Under the pieces are notes generated by a model. That model saw nothing but the letters and a program-made list of their open reading frames with translations, did not search any database and was not told where the DNA came from. The position numbers were made by a program, and so were the translations under genes. Below, piece by piece: positions 55,657 to 64,000 of a stretch of 64,000 bases of DNA (positions are counted from its first letter, which is position 1; every line of letters starts with the position of its first letter). The DNA is from Liopterus haemorrhoidalis (lineage: Eukaryota; Arthropoda; Insecta; Coleoptera; Dytiscidae). The DNA lies in the NCBI GenBank assembly GCA_963971575.1, contig OZ020624.1, positions 6,134,903 to 6,198,902 of the forward strand. The letters run 5' to 3'.

Positions 55657-56373
55657 TAGGGATGTTCCGATAATACTGATACGATAACGGTATCGATATT
55701 TTTCATTCTAAATCGCAATTTTAGTATCGATATTAATATTTCGATACTTTAATCATATCAGTACATTTGACCCAGTATAGTATCGAATCGTTATTATTAT
55801 TATTATTTTTTTAAACTATAGGGGAGACTGGTGTCAATTGTTACAAAATTTATAAATTTTGCATTATATGACTTCTTATTTATTTCTACATAACGATTTT
55901 TTTTTAATAGATAGAATGGTTAGTGAACTACACATTTTATTATTCAAATTAATAATAATTTTATATTTATATAATTTTTTTAGCTATAATGTAACACTGT
56001 GACACTTGTTTCAATTGACACCTTTATGGTGTCAGTTGTAACACTGACAAATGACAGTGTCAATAGTAACATAAACAAATATTGTTTCTTTATTGGTATA
56101 AATAAAATAAAACACAATTTTATATAATTATACGTAAATGTATATTTTGTAAGTAAACGTACAATAGAAACATCAAATTTTAAATATCTTCTTTACAAGT
56201 CATATTCAATTCAAAACTGTAATTAAACACAAAATAAATATTATGCTTATTTTCGAAAAAATAAATAATGAAACAAAATATTATTTGGAATAAGAATTTT
56301 AAAAGTATATGTATTTAGGTAAACATAAAGTAGATACTCCATTTACAATAAAATTATGAATAGGAAAAAATAT

Positions 56374-56995
56374 TTATTCAGATTCACAATTTTTGCAAAC
56401 ATGGTTAGTGCAACTAACATGTGCCCACATTTTGCAACTTGTGCACTGAAGCCAGTCTTCTTTACTGATTATGTATAAATCCAAACATACTAAGGCATAC
56501 AGGCAATTGAAAGAGAACGGCCCGAATTGAATAATAGGAAAGGTGTTGTCTTTCATCATGACAACGCAAGACCACACACTTCTTTGATGATCCGTCAAAA
56601 ATTGCAAGAACTTGGTTGGGAAATTTTGTTGCATCTACCGTATAGTCCAGACATAGCACCCTCTGACTATCACCTATTCCGATCTCTGCAGAATTCTCTC
56701 AATGGAATTAAGCTGGTTTCAAAACAATGTGTTTCTTCATCCGCGGATGAGCTTGAGCTTTCGGATTTTTTAGATATTGGTTTTCGTTTTTTATAGTATT
56801 GGAATTAAATTTTACAATCACTTTCTTTTTATTTCTTGCTTCTTCTAATATCTTTTCTGGCGTGTCCGTTAATATTGCCGTTTTTTCCCTTCCTTCTTCC
56901 GTTTTTCGGTTTTTGAATGTCACCTTTTGGAAATGGTCTTATTTGCTCTGGAGTTTTTACTATTAGATGAGCACTTTTTGGCTCTATATTTTATT
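56374..56995 (-). pseudogene. Pogo/Tigger-like transposase C-terminus with PHD-like finger
   Basis: The minus strand reads VKTPEQIRPFPKG (about 56980), then after a frameshift KTAILTDTPEKILEEARNKK, RKPISKKSESSSSADEETHC, an interruption by a mariner fragment, and CLDLYIISKEDWLQCTSCKM WAHVSCTNHVCKNCES to the stop at 56374. The P-E-x-I-x-P-[FY]-P and TPEK motifs and a final W-x-Q-C-x2-C-x2-W-x-H-x2-C finger are the tail of insect pogo-group proteins. The DDE domain is absent, displaced by other insertions. Confidence 0.75.
56488..56714 (+). pseudogene. Mariner transposase scrap inside the pogo gene
   Basis: Reads IERERPELNNRKGVVFHHDN, ARPHTSLMIRQKLQELGWEI and YSPDIAPSDYHLFRSLQNSL. The second and third Asp residues are 34 residues apart (mariner). 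No TIRs. It sits between two halves of the pogo C-terminus on the opposite strand, so it was inserted as a bare fragment, perhaps as filler during break repair. Confidence 0.8.
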
Positions 56996-57206
56996 CAGGT
57001 GTCAATTGTAACATGTTACAAACGACACCAAATATTATGTTACAACCGACACCAATTGCCATTTCTTATATTACACAGAATTTATTAACAAGCAGTTTAT
57101 AAATTGCCAACAAAAAATAGGTGACAATATGCTAAAACCTCTATATATTTATAACAAACAATTGAGTTACAAATTATTTTACTATATTTTCAGAAATAAA
57201 AGAAAT

Positions 57207-58660
57207 AGTCTAAGAGCTAGCAACGTCACAAAAAAGTTTATTTTAGGTCGGCTGGTTTTTCGATATTTCTCTTTCTTATTAAAGTTAGGTAGGGATGCGG
57301 TACGTCTGGCACCTGGGAGCGGTTGCGTTTACCTGTGCGCATCTCGCCTGTACAGGTAAAAAGTGAATATTTTTAAATCATTTTAAGACATTTTTTTTTA
57401 TATATAATTTTCTATGTCTTTTTAGCATTATAAATTTATAGTTGCCAGACAGTTTCGTTGTTGCTAACATTGCGCCAGGTCTAATTTAAGTAATTAAAAA
57501 ATAATATTTTTCAAACCATTTTAGTATAGCTGTAATTTTAATAGGATATAGTTCTGTAAACAAAGAATACAATATTAATTTGCCAGACGGAAATTCCGTT
57601 GTTTAACTAGGAACCAAACCCATTGAAGTCCCGGGGAGAATAGGTGAGTTAGAAGAGATAACAGTAAAACAATCACAGCTGCTATTTTTTAAGTTGGCGT
57701 CGACCACTTGAGTATTTATGTTTGCTTGTTTTTATAAAATAAAATAAAGCAGAATTTTATCGTGATGAGTGAGGAAAAAGAAAAATGTGTTTTTTGCTCA
57801 GACAAAAGTGGTAAAATAATAATAATTTAATTTATTTTATTTTTTTAATTTATTTACAGATACTCAGGTCCTAGAAAATGACGATACATCTGAATACAAT
57901 AATAATAATGATATAAGGAGTGATAACGATGATAGCAGTGACGATGATACTGACATTTTATTGTGATAAAATATAATTCAATAAAAATACTGAATTATAT
58001 TTTATGTTTCATTTCCTACATATTTAAAATAAATGATTTGTTTTATTTTGCTAATAATATTTTTTATCAGTTGTTCTCATCTCATTTTACTTTAATTATT
58101 ATTCTGCTCTATTTTTTTATGAAATTCTAACCTATATAACCTGTCTCTCTCTAACGCCCTCTGTTGCAGCTATCTCTCTCACGCAACCAACGAATAAGCT
58201 GCCACACTCTTCTAACTTACCTGTTATCCCCGGGACTTAAATTGGTCTGGTTCCTAGTTAAACAACGGAATTTCCGTCTGGCAAATTAATATTGTATTCT
58301 TCGATTACAGACCTATATCATATTAAAATGACAGATATACTAAAATGGTTTGAAAATTATTATTTTTTATTTACTTAAATTAGATCTGGCACAATGTTTA
58401 CAATAACGAAACTGTCTGGCAACTATAAATTTATAATGCTAAGAAGACATAGAAAATTATATATAAAACAAAAAAAAATTCTTAAAATGATTTCAAAATA
58501 TCCACTTTTTACCTGTACAGGCGAGATGCGCACAGGTAAACGCAACCGCTCCCAGGTGCCAGACGTACCGCATCCCTACCTAACTTCAATAAGAAAGGGA
58601 AATATCGAAAAACCAGCCGACCTAAAATTCTTTCTCGAAAACGTTGCTAGCTCTCGGACT
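57207..58660. mobile_element. 1.45-kb element with ~450-bp terminal inverted repeats
   Basis: The left arm (57207-57650) and right arm (58205-58660) are inverted copies: AGTC(T/C)(A/G)AGAGCTAGCAACG at the ends, TTTTAGGTCGGCTGG, GGATGCGGTACGTCTGGCAC, CTGTCTGGCA and GGAATTTCCGT inside. The 550-bp middle has a small possible two-exon gene. The superfamily is not recognised. Confidence 0.75.
57765..57966 (+). CDS. Small two-exon ORF in the long-TIR element (50 aa)
   Basis: Exon 1 is 57765-57810 (MSEEKEKCVFCSDKS), the intron 57811-57859 starts GTAAAA and ends TTTATTTACAG, and exon 2 is 57860-57966, joining in frame. Exon 2 encodes a very acidic Asn/Asp/Ser-rich tail that ends SSDDDTDILL. The single C-x2-C pair could be half a zinc site. 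No known family. Without splicing the frame stops at once in the intron. The gene model is predicted from splice-site match only; it may be the truncated start and end of a longer lost transposase gene. Confidence 0.4.
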
Positions 58661-59073
58661 AAAATATCAGACAAAATAAATCTACTTTTCACACAAAAAA
58701 CAAAAAACTTGTCGTTCATTCTTGTCAAAGGCGGCTATTTGCAATTTTGATTAGTATCGGTAATGCAGGGTACAATTCGCTTTTTGCATACACATATGAT
58801 TTCACTATTGTCTCGTAGATGACAGAATAATTTGCCGTGTTACAATTAACACCTGATACATTTGACACCAGTCTCCCCTATCGTATAATTTGTGCGATAT
58901 TTAAAATGGATGAAAGGAAGTGTTGCAGTCCAAGAATTCGTGAACCCCATTTTAATCAGAACGCCAAAAAGCCCACATGTCCTTACCGCGTCAGAAGCAG
59001 ATACTCTGAAAAATATTATATGCCTGGTCCAACCTCTGGATTTCATGAATAAAATATGTTCTGGTGAGAAATA

Positions 59074-59990
59074 TGAAGTCTATTCAAAAAGTATCGCGAA
59101 TCTTGAATTTCCGCGGGTTACGTATATTCGATTTTCGATTTTTTTGTGGCGTTATGTTGGTACTCATGTCTCTCACTTATGCCGACAAGTTCGGCCATTT
59201 TGAATGTTCAGTTAATTTTTGACAGTTGCTTTGCTTGCACGTGTTTTGGCTCATCTTCGATTTTTGCCTATACCAAAAAATGGATCAAAGAATCTGTATC
59301 AAATTTTGTGTGAAAAACAAAATTAAGTGCGCGGACGCATTCCGAATGTTGACTGTGGCATATGGTGAAGCTACCTTGGACCGAAGCAACGTTTATCGGT
59401 GGTACAAAATGTTCTCAGAGGGCCGAGAAGATGTGAACGACGAAGAGCGTGCCGAACGCCCAAGCACGTCAACAACAGACGAAAACATTGATGAAGTGAA
59501 GAAAATAGTATTGGCCAATCGTCGAATCACCGTTAGAGAAGTTGCTGAGGACCTAAACATATCGATTGGCTCGTGCCATTCGATTTTTACTAATGATTTG
59601 GGCATGAGACAAGTCGCCGATGTGTGGGTCTGCCCACACATCGTTGCTTGTGCGCGAATTTTTGGTCAAAAACAACACACTAATAATGCCGCAGCCACGT
59701 ATTCCCCAGATCTGGCCGCCTGTGACTTTTTCTTGTTCCCGAAACTGAAGAGGCCCATGAAAGGACGACGCTACGCTACGAGTGAGGAGATAAAGACGGC
59801 ATCGAAGGAGGAGCTGAACAAGATCACAAAAAATAATTTTTTTAAGTGCTTCGAGGATTGGAAAAAACATTGGCACAAGTGTATAATATCTGGTGGGGAT
59901 TACTTTGAAGGGGACAAAATAGATATTCATGAATAAATAAATAATTTTTGACAAAACACAAAATTCGCGATACTTTTTGAAAAGACCTCG
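59074..59990 (+). mobile_element. Mariner deletion derivative, 917 bp
   Basis: The ends (TTCAAAAAGTATCGCGAAT, with a few mismatches further out) are inverted, and TA flanks both (59072-59073 and 59991-59992). It is inserted in a hAT gene. The length is about 380 bp below a full mariner because the transposase core is deleted. Confidence 0.9.
59280..59936 (+). CDS. Mariner-derived ORF lacking the catalytic core (218 aa)
   Basis: ATG 59280 opens MDQRICIKFCVKNKIKCADA. The mariner DNA-binding region is whole: FRMLTVAYGEATLDRSNVYR, the WYKMFSEGREDV motif, and the second helix-turn-helix TVREVAEDLNISIGSCHSIF. After DLGMRQVA it jumps to CPHIV..., SPDLAACDFFLFPKLKRPMK (third Asp) and the normal C-terminus WHKCIISGGDYFEGDK. 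The first and second Asp are deleted, yet the frame is uninterrupted. It could encode a DNA-binding protein without nuclease activity, potentially a repressor of related mariners. Expression is unknown. Confidence 0.8.
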   Translation: MDQRICIKFCVKNKIKCADAFRMLTVAYGEATLDRSNVYRWYKMFSEGREDVNDEERAERPSTSTTDENIDEVKKIVLANRRITVREVAEDLNISIGSCHSIFTNDLGMRQVADVWVCPHIVACARIFGQKQHTNNAAATYSPDLAACDFFLFPKLKRPMKGRRYATSEEIKTASKEELNKITKNNFFKCFEDWKKHWHKCIISGGDYFEGDKIDIHE

Positions 59991-60142
59991 TATATAACAA
60001 TTTCAAAAATTATTCCAATGCTCTTCTGCTGTGCACAACAAATGAATGCTATCGCAGTAGAAGATCCAGTAGTAAAATCTTGCAAATCTGTCCTAACTAG
60101 TGAGATGACCAAGAGGTTTGGACATATTGCATTATGGTAGAA

Positions 60143-60345
60143 TTAGGAAATAATTTCATTCAGCTTTTTGGACAAGTAGCGTTTATTTAAACAACACAAC
60201 GTTTCACCAACAACATTGTTGGCTTCTTCAGGTGCTATAACAATAACAATAACATAACAGTAAAGTAACAATCTTATATAATTATAAATTAATTTACCTA
60301 TGTTAGTTAAACGTAAATCTAACAGACTGTACATCAATCATCTCC
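60143..60345 (-). other. Possible Penelope-like element terminus with hammerhead-like core
   Basis: The minus strand contains CCTGAAGAAGCCAACA, an ATG loop, TGTTGG, then TGAAACGTT, and further on AAACGCTA. The CTGAAGA...GAAA boxes around a C-C-A-A-C-A stem match the arrangement of minimal hammerhead ribozymes at Penelope-like element ends. The stem III pairing (CGTT/AACG) and cleavage site (CTA) are imperfect. No Penelope reverse transcriptase is in the window. Confidence 0.4.
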
Positions 60346-61675
60346 AAGGATGGTGAAATTGCAAAATATCATATGACAATATATGAATTTGAAATATACA
60401 GAAAATAGGAAAAACAGGAATTAAATTTTGAATATAATACTATGATGACCATAGGTAGTGACTATTAATTAAATTTACATATCAAACAAGACTAAATAAA
60501 AATATACTAATGTCCAAAATTTACGATTCAATAAATAAAGAATGATAGTAAGACCGACCAACGCATCACTATGACAGGCAGTCACACTATCCACCCTGAC
60601 AACCTGGTACGCACAAATCGCAAGGTTGACAGTGTCACCCCCTGTACAACATGATGATTTTAAGAGTTATTAGTGCATCTATTATTAAATTAATTAAATA
60701 TTATTAAATTCAGAATAAAACAAACATCTGAATAAACAAACAGTAATTCAGGAAAAGTTGCAGTTTTAACTTTAATTAAAACTCTAAAAATACAACTATA
60801 AAAATACGTCAGTAAAAAGTTAAATAATACGTAAAATAAAAAATCATAAATAATACATATAACTCAGCAAACATAAATAACTTAAAAACAGATAAATATG
60901 AATTTGAAATATATTTTGATATCATATTTTTATTTTGCTCTTCATTAGCAATGATATTCTTTCATTGTACATGCGGACAGTCAATTTATTTTAAAATATT
61001 GTCATTCAAAATAAGTCTAACAAGAAAATAATGTATATTTTTGGTGAAAGAATATCATTGCTTCAAAGTATGGTTCAGATAGAAATGTATGTTGTTCTTG
61101 TCTTGCCTTGTCTGACTCCAAACACTAATTTTTACAAAAAGCGTTCAGAAATCACTGGTGGTTGTAATTCTTGTGCTTTTTTGCAGCAGAAAATTACAAG
61201 TTCTATGAAGTCCATGACCTGACTGAACCAAAACATCACAAAAAAAAATCATTTGTACCTATAATGGTATTTGTAGTCGTATATTTTATATTTAGGGCTC
61301 TAATTCGTCACCCCAGAATTGGTTTGTCTTATCTTCATTTTTTGAGTTAATGTTATTTTTGGGATTTCCAGAACTGTTTTGCTCTCTATCCATTCAAATA
61401 ATTTACTTCTTGCAATCACATTCTATATTTTTGACTATATACTTTGTTATATATCCAAAAAAACAAGTAGTATTCGAATATTGTTTTGTTCTATGTCCTG
61501 TCTTAAAACTTTCATAATTTTATTTTATAACCAACATTTCATGCGCGGAATCCTAAATTGCTTTTGACTATAAATTGCTTGTACTATGAATATATGATTT
61601 TCTTAATTTTATAAATATTAGTTCTTTTTTAGTTAAATTATAATTTACAATCCAATATACAATAACTATATATAA
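60346..61675. other. Unassigned AT-rich spacer
   Basis: No gene I can support. GCAATGATATTCTTTCA near 60948 recurs inverted near 61046, an unassigned inverted repeat. Confidence 0.5.
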
Positions 61676-62053
61676 CAGCGTTCCGCAACCTAAGGTGTCT
61701 ATCGAACCAAAAATAATAACAAAACTATAAGACGACCCATGTGCGTTGGAAAAAAATGATGCAAGTGCAGGACAATAATTTTATTTTATAAACATATAAT
61801 AATTTTATACCAGTACATACTAATGGCTCTTCTGCTCCTGATTCTCGTTCACCAAATTGTCTTTTCTTGCTTCAATTGATTTAGTTAATGCAACCCTCAA
61901 CGTTGTGTCAATGCTTTGAAGTCGATTTCTATATTTATTTTTAATTGCACTCAGACCTGAATTTTCTTATACATAAATGGTCGCAAGTCACGACCCATTT
62001 TTAAATTTCATCGACCAAAAATTGGGTCGCGCCCCAATAGTTGCGGAACACTG
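61676..62053 (-). mobile_element. 378-bp hAT derivative with perfect 8-bp duplication
   Basis: ATATATAA (61668-61675) is repeated at 62054-62061. The ends CAGCGTTCCGCAAC and GTTGCGGAACACTG are inverted repeats with one mismatch. Because the duplicated sequence is low complexity, the TIRs carry most of the weight. Confidence 0.8.
61822..61975 (-). pseudogene. hAT transposase C-terminal scrap
   Basis: The minus strand reads NSGLSAIKNKYRNRLQSIDT, TLRVALTKSIEARKDNLVNE, NQEQKSH-stop. The L-S-x-(I/V)-K-N-K-Y-R-x-x-L and L-R-x-A-x-T spacing is the end of the hATC domain. Everything upstream is deleted. Confidence 0.65.
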
Positions 62054-62061
62054 ATATATAA

Positions 62062-63050
62062 TATATAAATTAATAAAACATATTTTTATAAAAAAATATT
62101 AAATAAATACATTCAATAATTTCATAATTTGTGATCACTGTTATTGTGACGCTGAAAGCATTCTAGCTCCAATCCCCACCAGTTTCTCACTACTACCCAC
62201 GCACCGCTACCCCTTTACAAGCCTACATTTGCACTTTCCTTGATGCTAGGATATAAGCAGCGCAACCTGGACTTATTCAAAGGAAACTTGTAAATATTTA
62301 TGAAACAATAGCATTCAATATTCAAAATATATTTAAAAAAAGCATTTTCACACCACTATGATAAATGCATTTTGAGTTCAAAAAATGATTTTGTTTTTTT
62401 ATTATTTTCAAGTAAGAGCTGCAGCTCCGCAGCGCGTACTCAGGAGCCGCCACTGGGGAAACTAGAGCTTTTTTTAAAATAAATAAATAAAGGGAGTTGT
62501 CGTACCACTGTCATATCTGAACGATTTTATAAACGAAACGTTTATTCCTAGTTGCAATACATCAAAGGTAAAAAAGTCGGACAACATGATATCTATCTGT
62601 ACGTAATTTAAATCATTATATGTGTTTGATTAGTGATTCTGAACAGTTTGGAACAGTCCTAAAGATGTGTAAATGTATTTTGTAACAAATCGAATATGCC
62701 ATTGTGAAATCTTGAACACTGGTAATATTAACCATTAAACATTACAACTATATAAAACAAGTTTCCCAAGGGACACTGTTTGAAGAATGTTTAGAGGTGA
62801 AAAACAATTTGTTCCAACTAGTTTTAGGATCACTTTTCGTTCGTATCTATTACACTGGTCAACAAGAATTCTGAGTCTGAGTTCTGCATATCTGATTTTT
62901 ATTTCTTCCACATTATTAATTAAAGAAAAAATAGTTTTACCCGAAAAAGTTTGCTTTTGTAGCTGTCAGAATGAAATTACGTATTTTTAGAAAATTTACC
63001 TTTTTTCAGACCTTTATTATATGTAAAAATAATACAAACTTTTGTTATGA
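62062..63050. other. Spacer with a solo hAT-type end
   Basis: GAGCCGCCACTG at about 62442-62455 is the inverse of the CAGTGGCGGC hAT end, without a found partner. No gene. Confidence 0.35.
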
Positions 63051-63175
63051 ATTTGAATCAGTTTTATTTACAAGAAAACCATTCGAAACAAACAACTACT
63101 GTAACAGAATATATAAAAAAGTTTGGAAATGATTATTTTTCGTATTTCTTCTGTGATTGTATGAACTTTCTCGTA

Positions 63176-63440
63176 TTACCCCCAAATATAGTCCCCCGTC
63201 ATACTCTCATTGTATTGCCCCTGATAACGACGTTCAAAGTCCATCACTTCTTGATGAAAACGTTCACCTTGTTCTTCCGAATAGGCTCCCATGTTATCTT
63301 TAAATTGGTCCAAGTACGCATGTAACATATGCACTTTAAGGGACATTCTGCAACCCATGAGTTTAAAGTTATCAAGCATAGTTGCAATAAGCTTTTTGTA
63401 ATTGTCTGCTCTGTTGTTTCTGAGAAAACCATGAACCACA
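63176..63440 (-). pseudogene. Conserved TE-associated protein, C-terminal piece
   Basis: The minus strand reads GFLRNNRADNYKKLIATMLD, LMGCRMSLKVHMLHAYLDQF, NMGAYSEEQGERFHQEVMDF and ERRYQGQYNESMTGDYIWG-stop. This matches my recollection of a widespread arthropod protein family (pattern HFLHSHLDFFP.N.GA.S.E.GERFHQD....E.RYQG) found in many near-identical genomic copies; its biochemical role is not known to me. The N-terminal part is on the other strand nearby. Confidence 0.6.
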
Positions 63441-63599
63441 TGAGTATTGAGTATCTGTTAAAATTCGTCACTGGCCATTATTTTCTTTATTTGTGGTCCG
63501 ACAAAAATAAAGGTAGCAATGATATTTAGTATAACCGCCTATGCAAGGCGGTCGGAATCTTATGCATTCCTTCTGACTGTCTCTGATCGTCTTTTCGTA

Positions 63600-63812
63600 G
63601 ACAGTTCTACAAAAAGTTTAAAAGCTGTTGTCCTTCTTCACAATGGAAATAGATTTCCATCTCTTCCTTTGGCTCATTCCGTAATGCTCAAAGAAAATTA
63701 CGAAAATGTGAAAATGGTGCTTGAGAGTTTAAAGTATGATGAGTATACCTGACCAGTGATAGTGGATTTTAAGATGGTTGGATTTCTGATGGGATGCATT
63801 CGCATCAGAAAT
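63600..63812 (+). pseudogene. Same TE-associated protein, middle piece, opposite strand
   Basis: Reads VDSSTKSLKAVVLLHNGNRF, PSLPLAHSVMLKENYENVKM, VLESLKYDEYT-stop-PVIVDFKMVGFLMG. The D-S-S-K-x-S-L-K...LLHNGN.(F/Y)xSxPxxHS pattern and the K-M-V-x-F-L-x-G that follows belong to the segment that normally precedes the piece at 63176. TGA replaces a probable Trp after EYT. Homology ends exactly at the snap-back hairpin at 63774-63820. Confidence 0.6.
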
Positions 63813-63820
63813 CCAACCAT
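63774..63820. repeat. Perfect 18-bp snap-back hairpin
   Basis: ATGGTTGGATTTCTGATG (63774-63791), 11-nt loop, then the exact reverse complement (63803-63820). The left arm is coding sequence of the TE protein (MVGFLM); the right arm is its inverted duplicate. Confidence 0.9.
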
Positions 63821-64000
63821 TCTCTTGTTTTGATAAATTCGCCGCAAAAATAGCAGGATGAGTCTACCTCGTGTTTACAACTTTTTGACGCAATTTTTGG
63901 ATCTGCCGCCACACAAAATGCGTTGTATCGCTGCAATGCGCATGCGCATACTGACTATGAACCACGTAAGTGAAATGCCACTTGCTTTCCACCCGCTCGT
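63821..64000. other. Unassigned right edge
   Basis: No supported gene. Confidence 0.5.

Larger units (their letters stand above)
55821..58878 (-). mobile_element. Pogo-like element, 3.06 kb, containing two insertions
   Basis: GGGGAGACTGGTGTCAATTG at the left and CAGTCTCCCC at the right are TIRs, and TA lies on both sides. The sub-termini repeat TGTTACAA and GACACC many times (about 55990-56070 and 56995-57060). Inside are a pogo C-terminal gene fragment, a 227-bp mariner piece and a 1.45-kb long-TIR element. Confidence 0.75.
58889..60135 (+). pseudogene. hAT transposase middle segment, split by a mariner
   Basis: Before the mariner: VQEFVNPILIRTPKSPHVLT, ASEADTLKNIICLVQPLDFM, NKICSGEKY. After it (59993 on): ISKIIPMLFCCAQQMNAIAV, EDPVVKSCKSVLTSEMTKRF, GHIALW-stop. 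The P-x-x-L-T...L...L.P...T..x-S-G-E-K-Y and SxIIPxL blocks are the middle of ZBED-type hAT transposases. A one-base frameshift lies at the mariner junction. N- and C-termini are absent. Confidence 0.75.
55657..60140 (+). mobile_element. hAT element interrupted by pogo and mariner insertions
   Basis: AGGGATGTTCCGATAATAC at 55657 followed by repeated ATCGATA/GTATCGA words looks like a hAT 5' end. The coding part reappears only after a 3.06-kb pogo insertion and is itself split by a mariner at 59074-59990. The 3' end and target duplication were not found. Confidence 0.5.

Noticed and set aside
1..64000. CRISPR arrays, bacterial operons or prophage
   Set aside because: No spaced identical repeats of CRISPR type; intron-like signals, eukaryotic TEs and target duplications show nuclear animal DNA.

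Overview
This is AT-rich nuclear DNA from an insect or close arthropod relative. I find no host gene that I can support. Nearly everything recognisable is a transposable element (TE), mostly decayed, and many are inserted in one another. The arthropod assignment rests on the TE content: Tc1/mariner elements with DD34D and DD41D spacing, ZBED/SCAND3-type hAT transposases, RTE-like and other non-LTR fragments, pogo and THAP/SWIM remnants, and a short (TTAGG)n tract, the usual insect telomere motif. The order cannot be fixed from sequence alone.

Layout. 0-7 kb: a PIF/Harbinger-like scrap, a Ty3/Gypsy-type integrase core, two copies of a (GTCT)n-cored family (family A), a tandem 215-bp repeat broken up by terminal-inverted-repeat (TIR) elements, a reversed family B copy, a hAT C-terminus and a tRNA-like SINE. 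7-17 kb: a DD41D mariner, the C-terminus of a non-LTR element, a TIR element carrying a MADF domain, an RTE-like retrotransposon, a hAT with a perfect 8-bp target duplication, and an internally deleted DDE element. 17-28 kb: another A/B pair, a DD41D element with 99-bp TIRs, two Tc1 elements, and a hAT containing a DD34D mariner. 28-35 kb: a small hAT, a B copy with four 152-bp units at its 3' end, and a DD41D element inside a non-LTR 3' end. 35.3-38.7 kb: a 3.36-kb palindrome made by an element inserting into its own copy in reverse. 39-47 kb: THAP and SWIM domain remnants, nested TIR elements, a 1.4-kb hAT with a perfect 8-bp duplication, and a B/A chimera. 47-55 kb: two more non-LTR fragments and a Tc1 gene split by a hAT. 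55.6-60.1 kb: a hAT interrupted by a pogo element and by a mariner. The pogo element itself holds a mariner fragment and a long-TIR element with a small two-exon ORF. 60-64 kb: a possible Penelope-like terminus, a small hAT, and two opposite-strand pieces of one transposon protein joined near an 18-bp snap-back hairpin.

The strongest structural result is that families A and B share a Helentron/HINE-like plan: 5' sub-terminal repeat, (GTCT)n core, inverted 3' sub-terminal repeat, terminal hairpin. They exchange halves at the GTCT core, and family A also carries tRNA-like A/B-box segments. No autonomous transposase is intact. The only continuous long transposase-derived frame is an internally deleted mariner (218 codons) that has lost its catalytic core.
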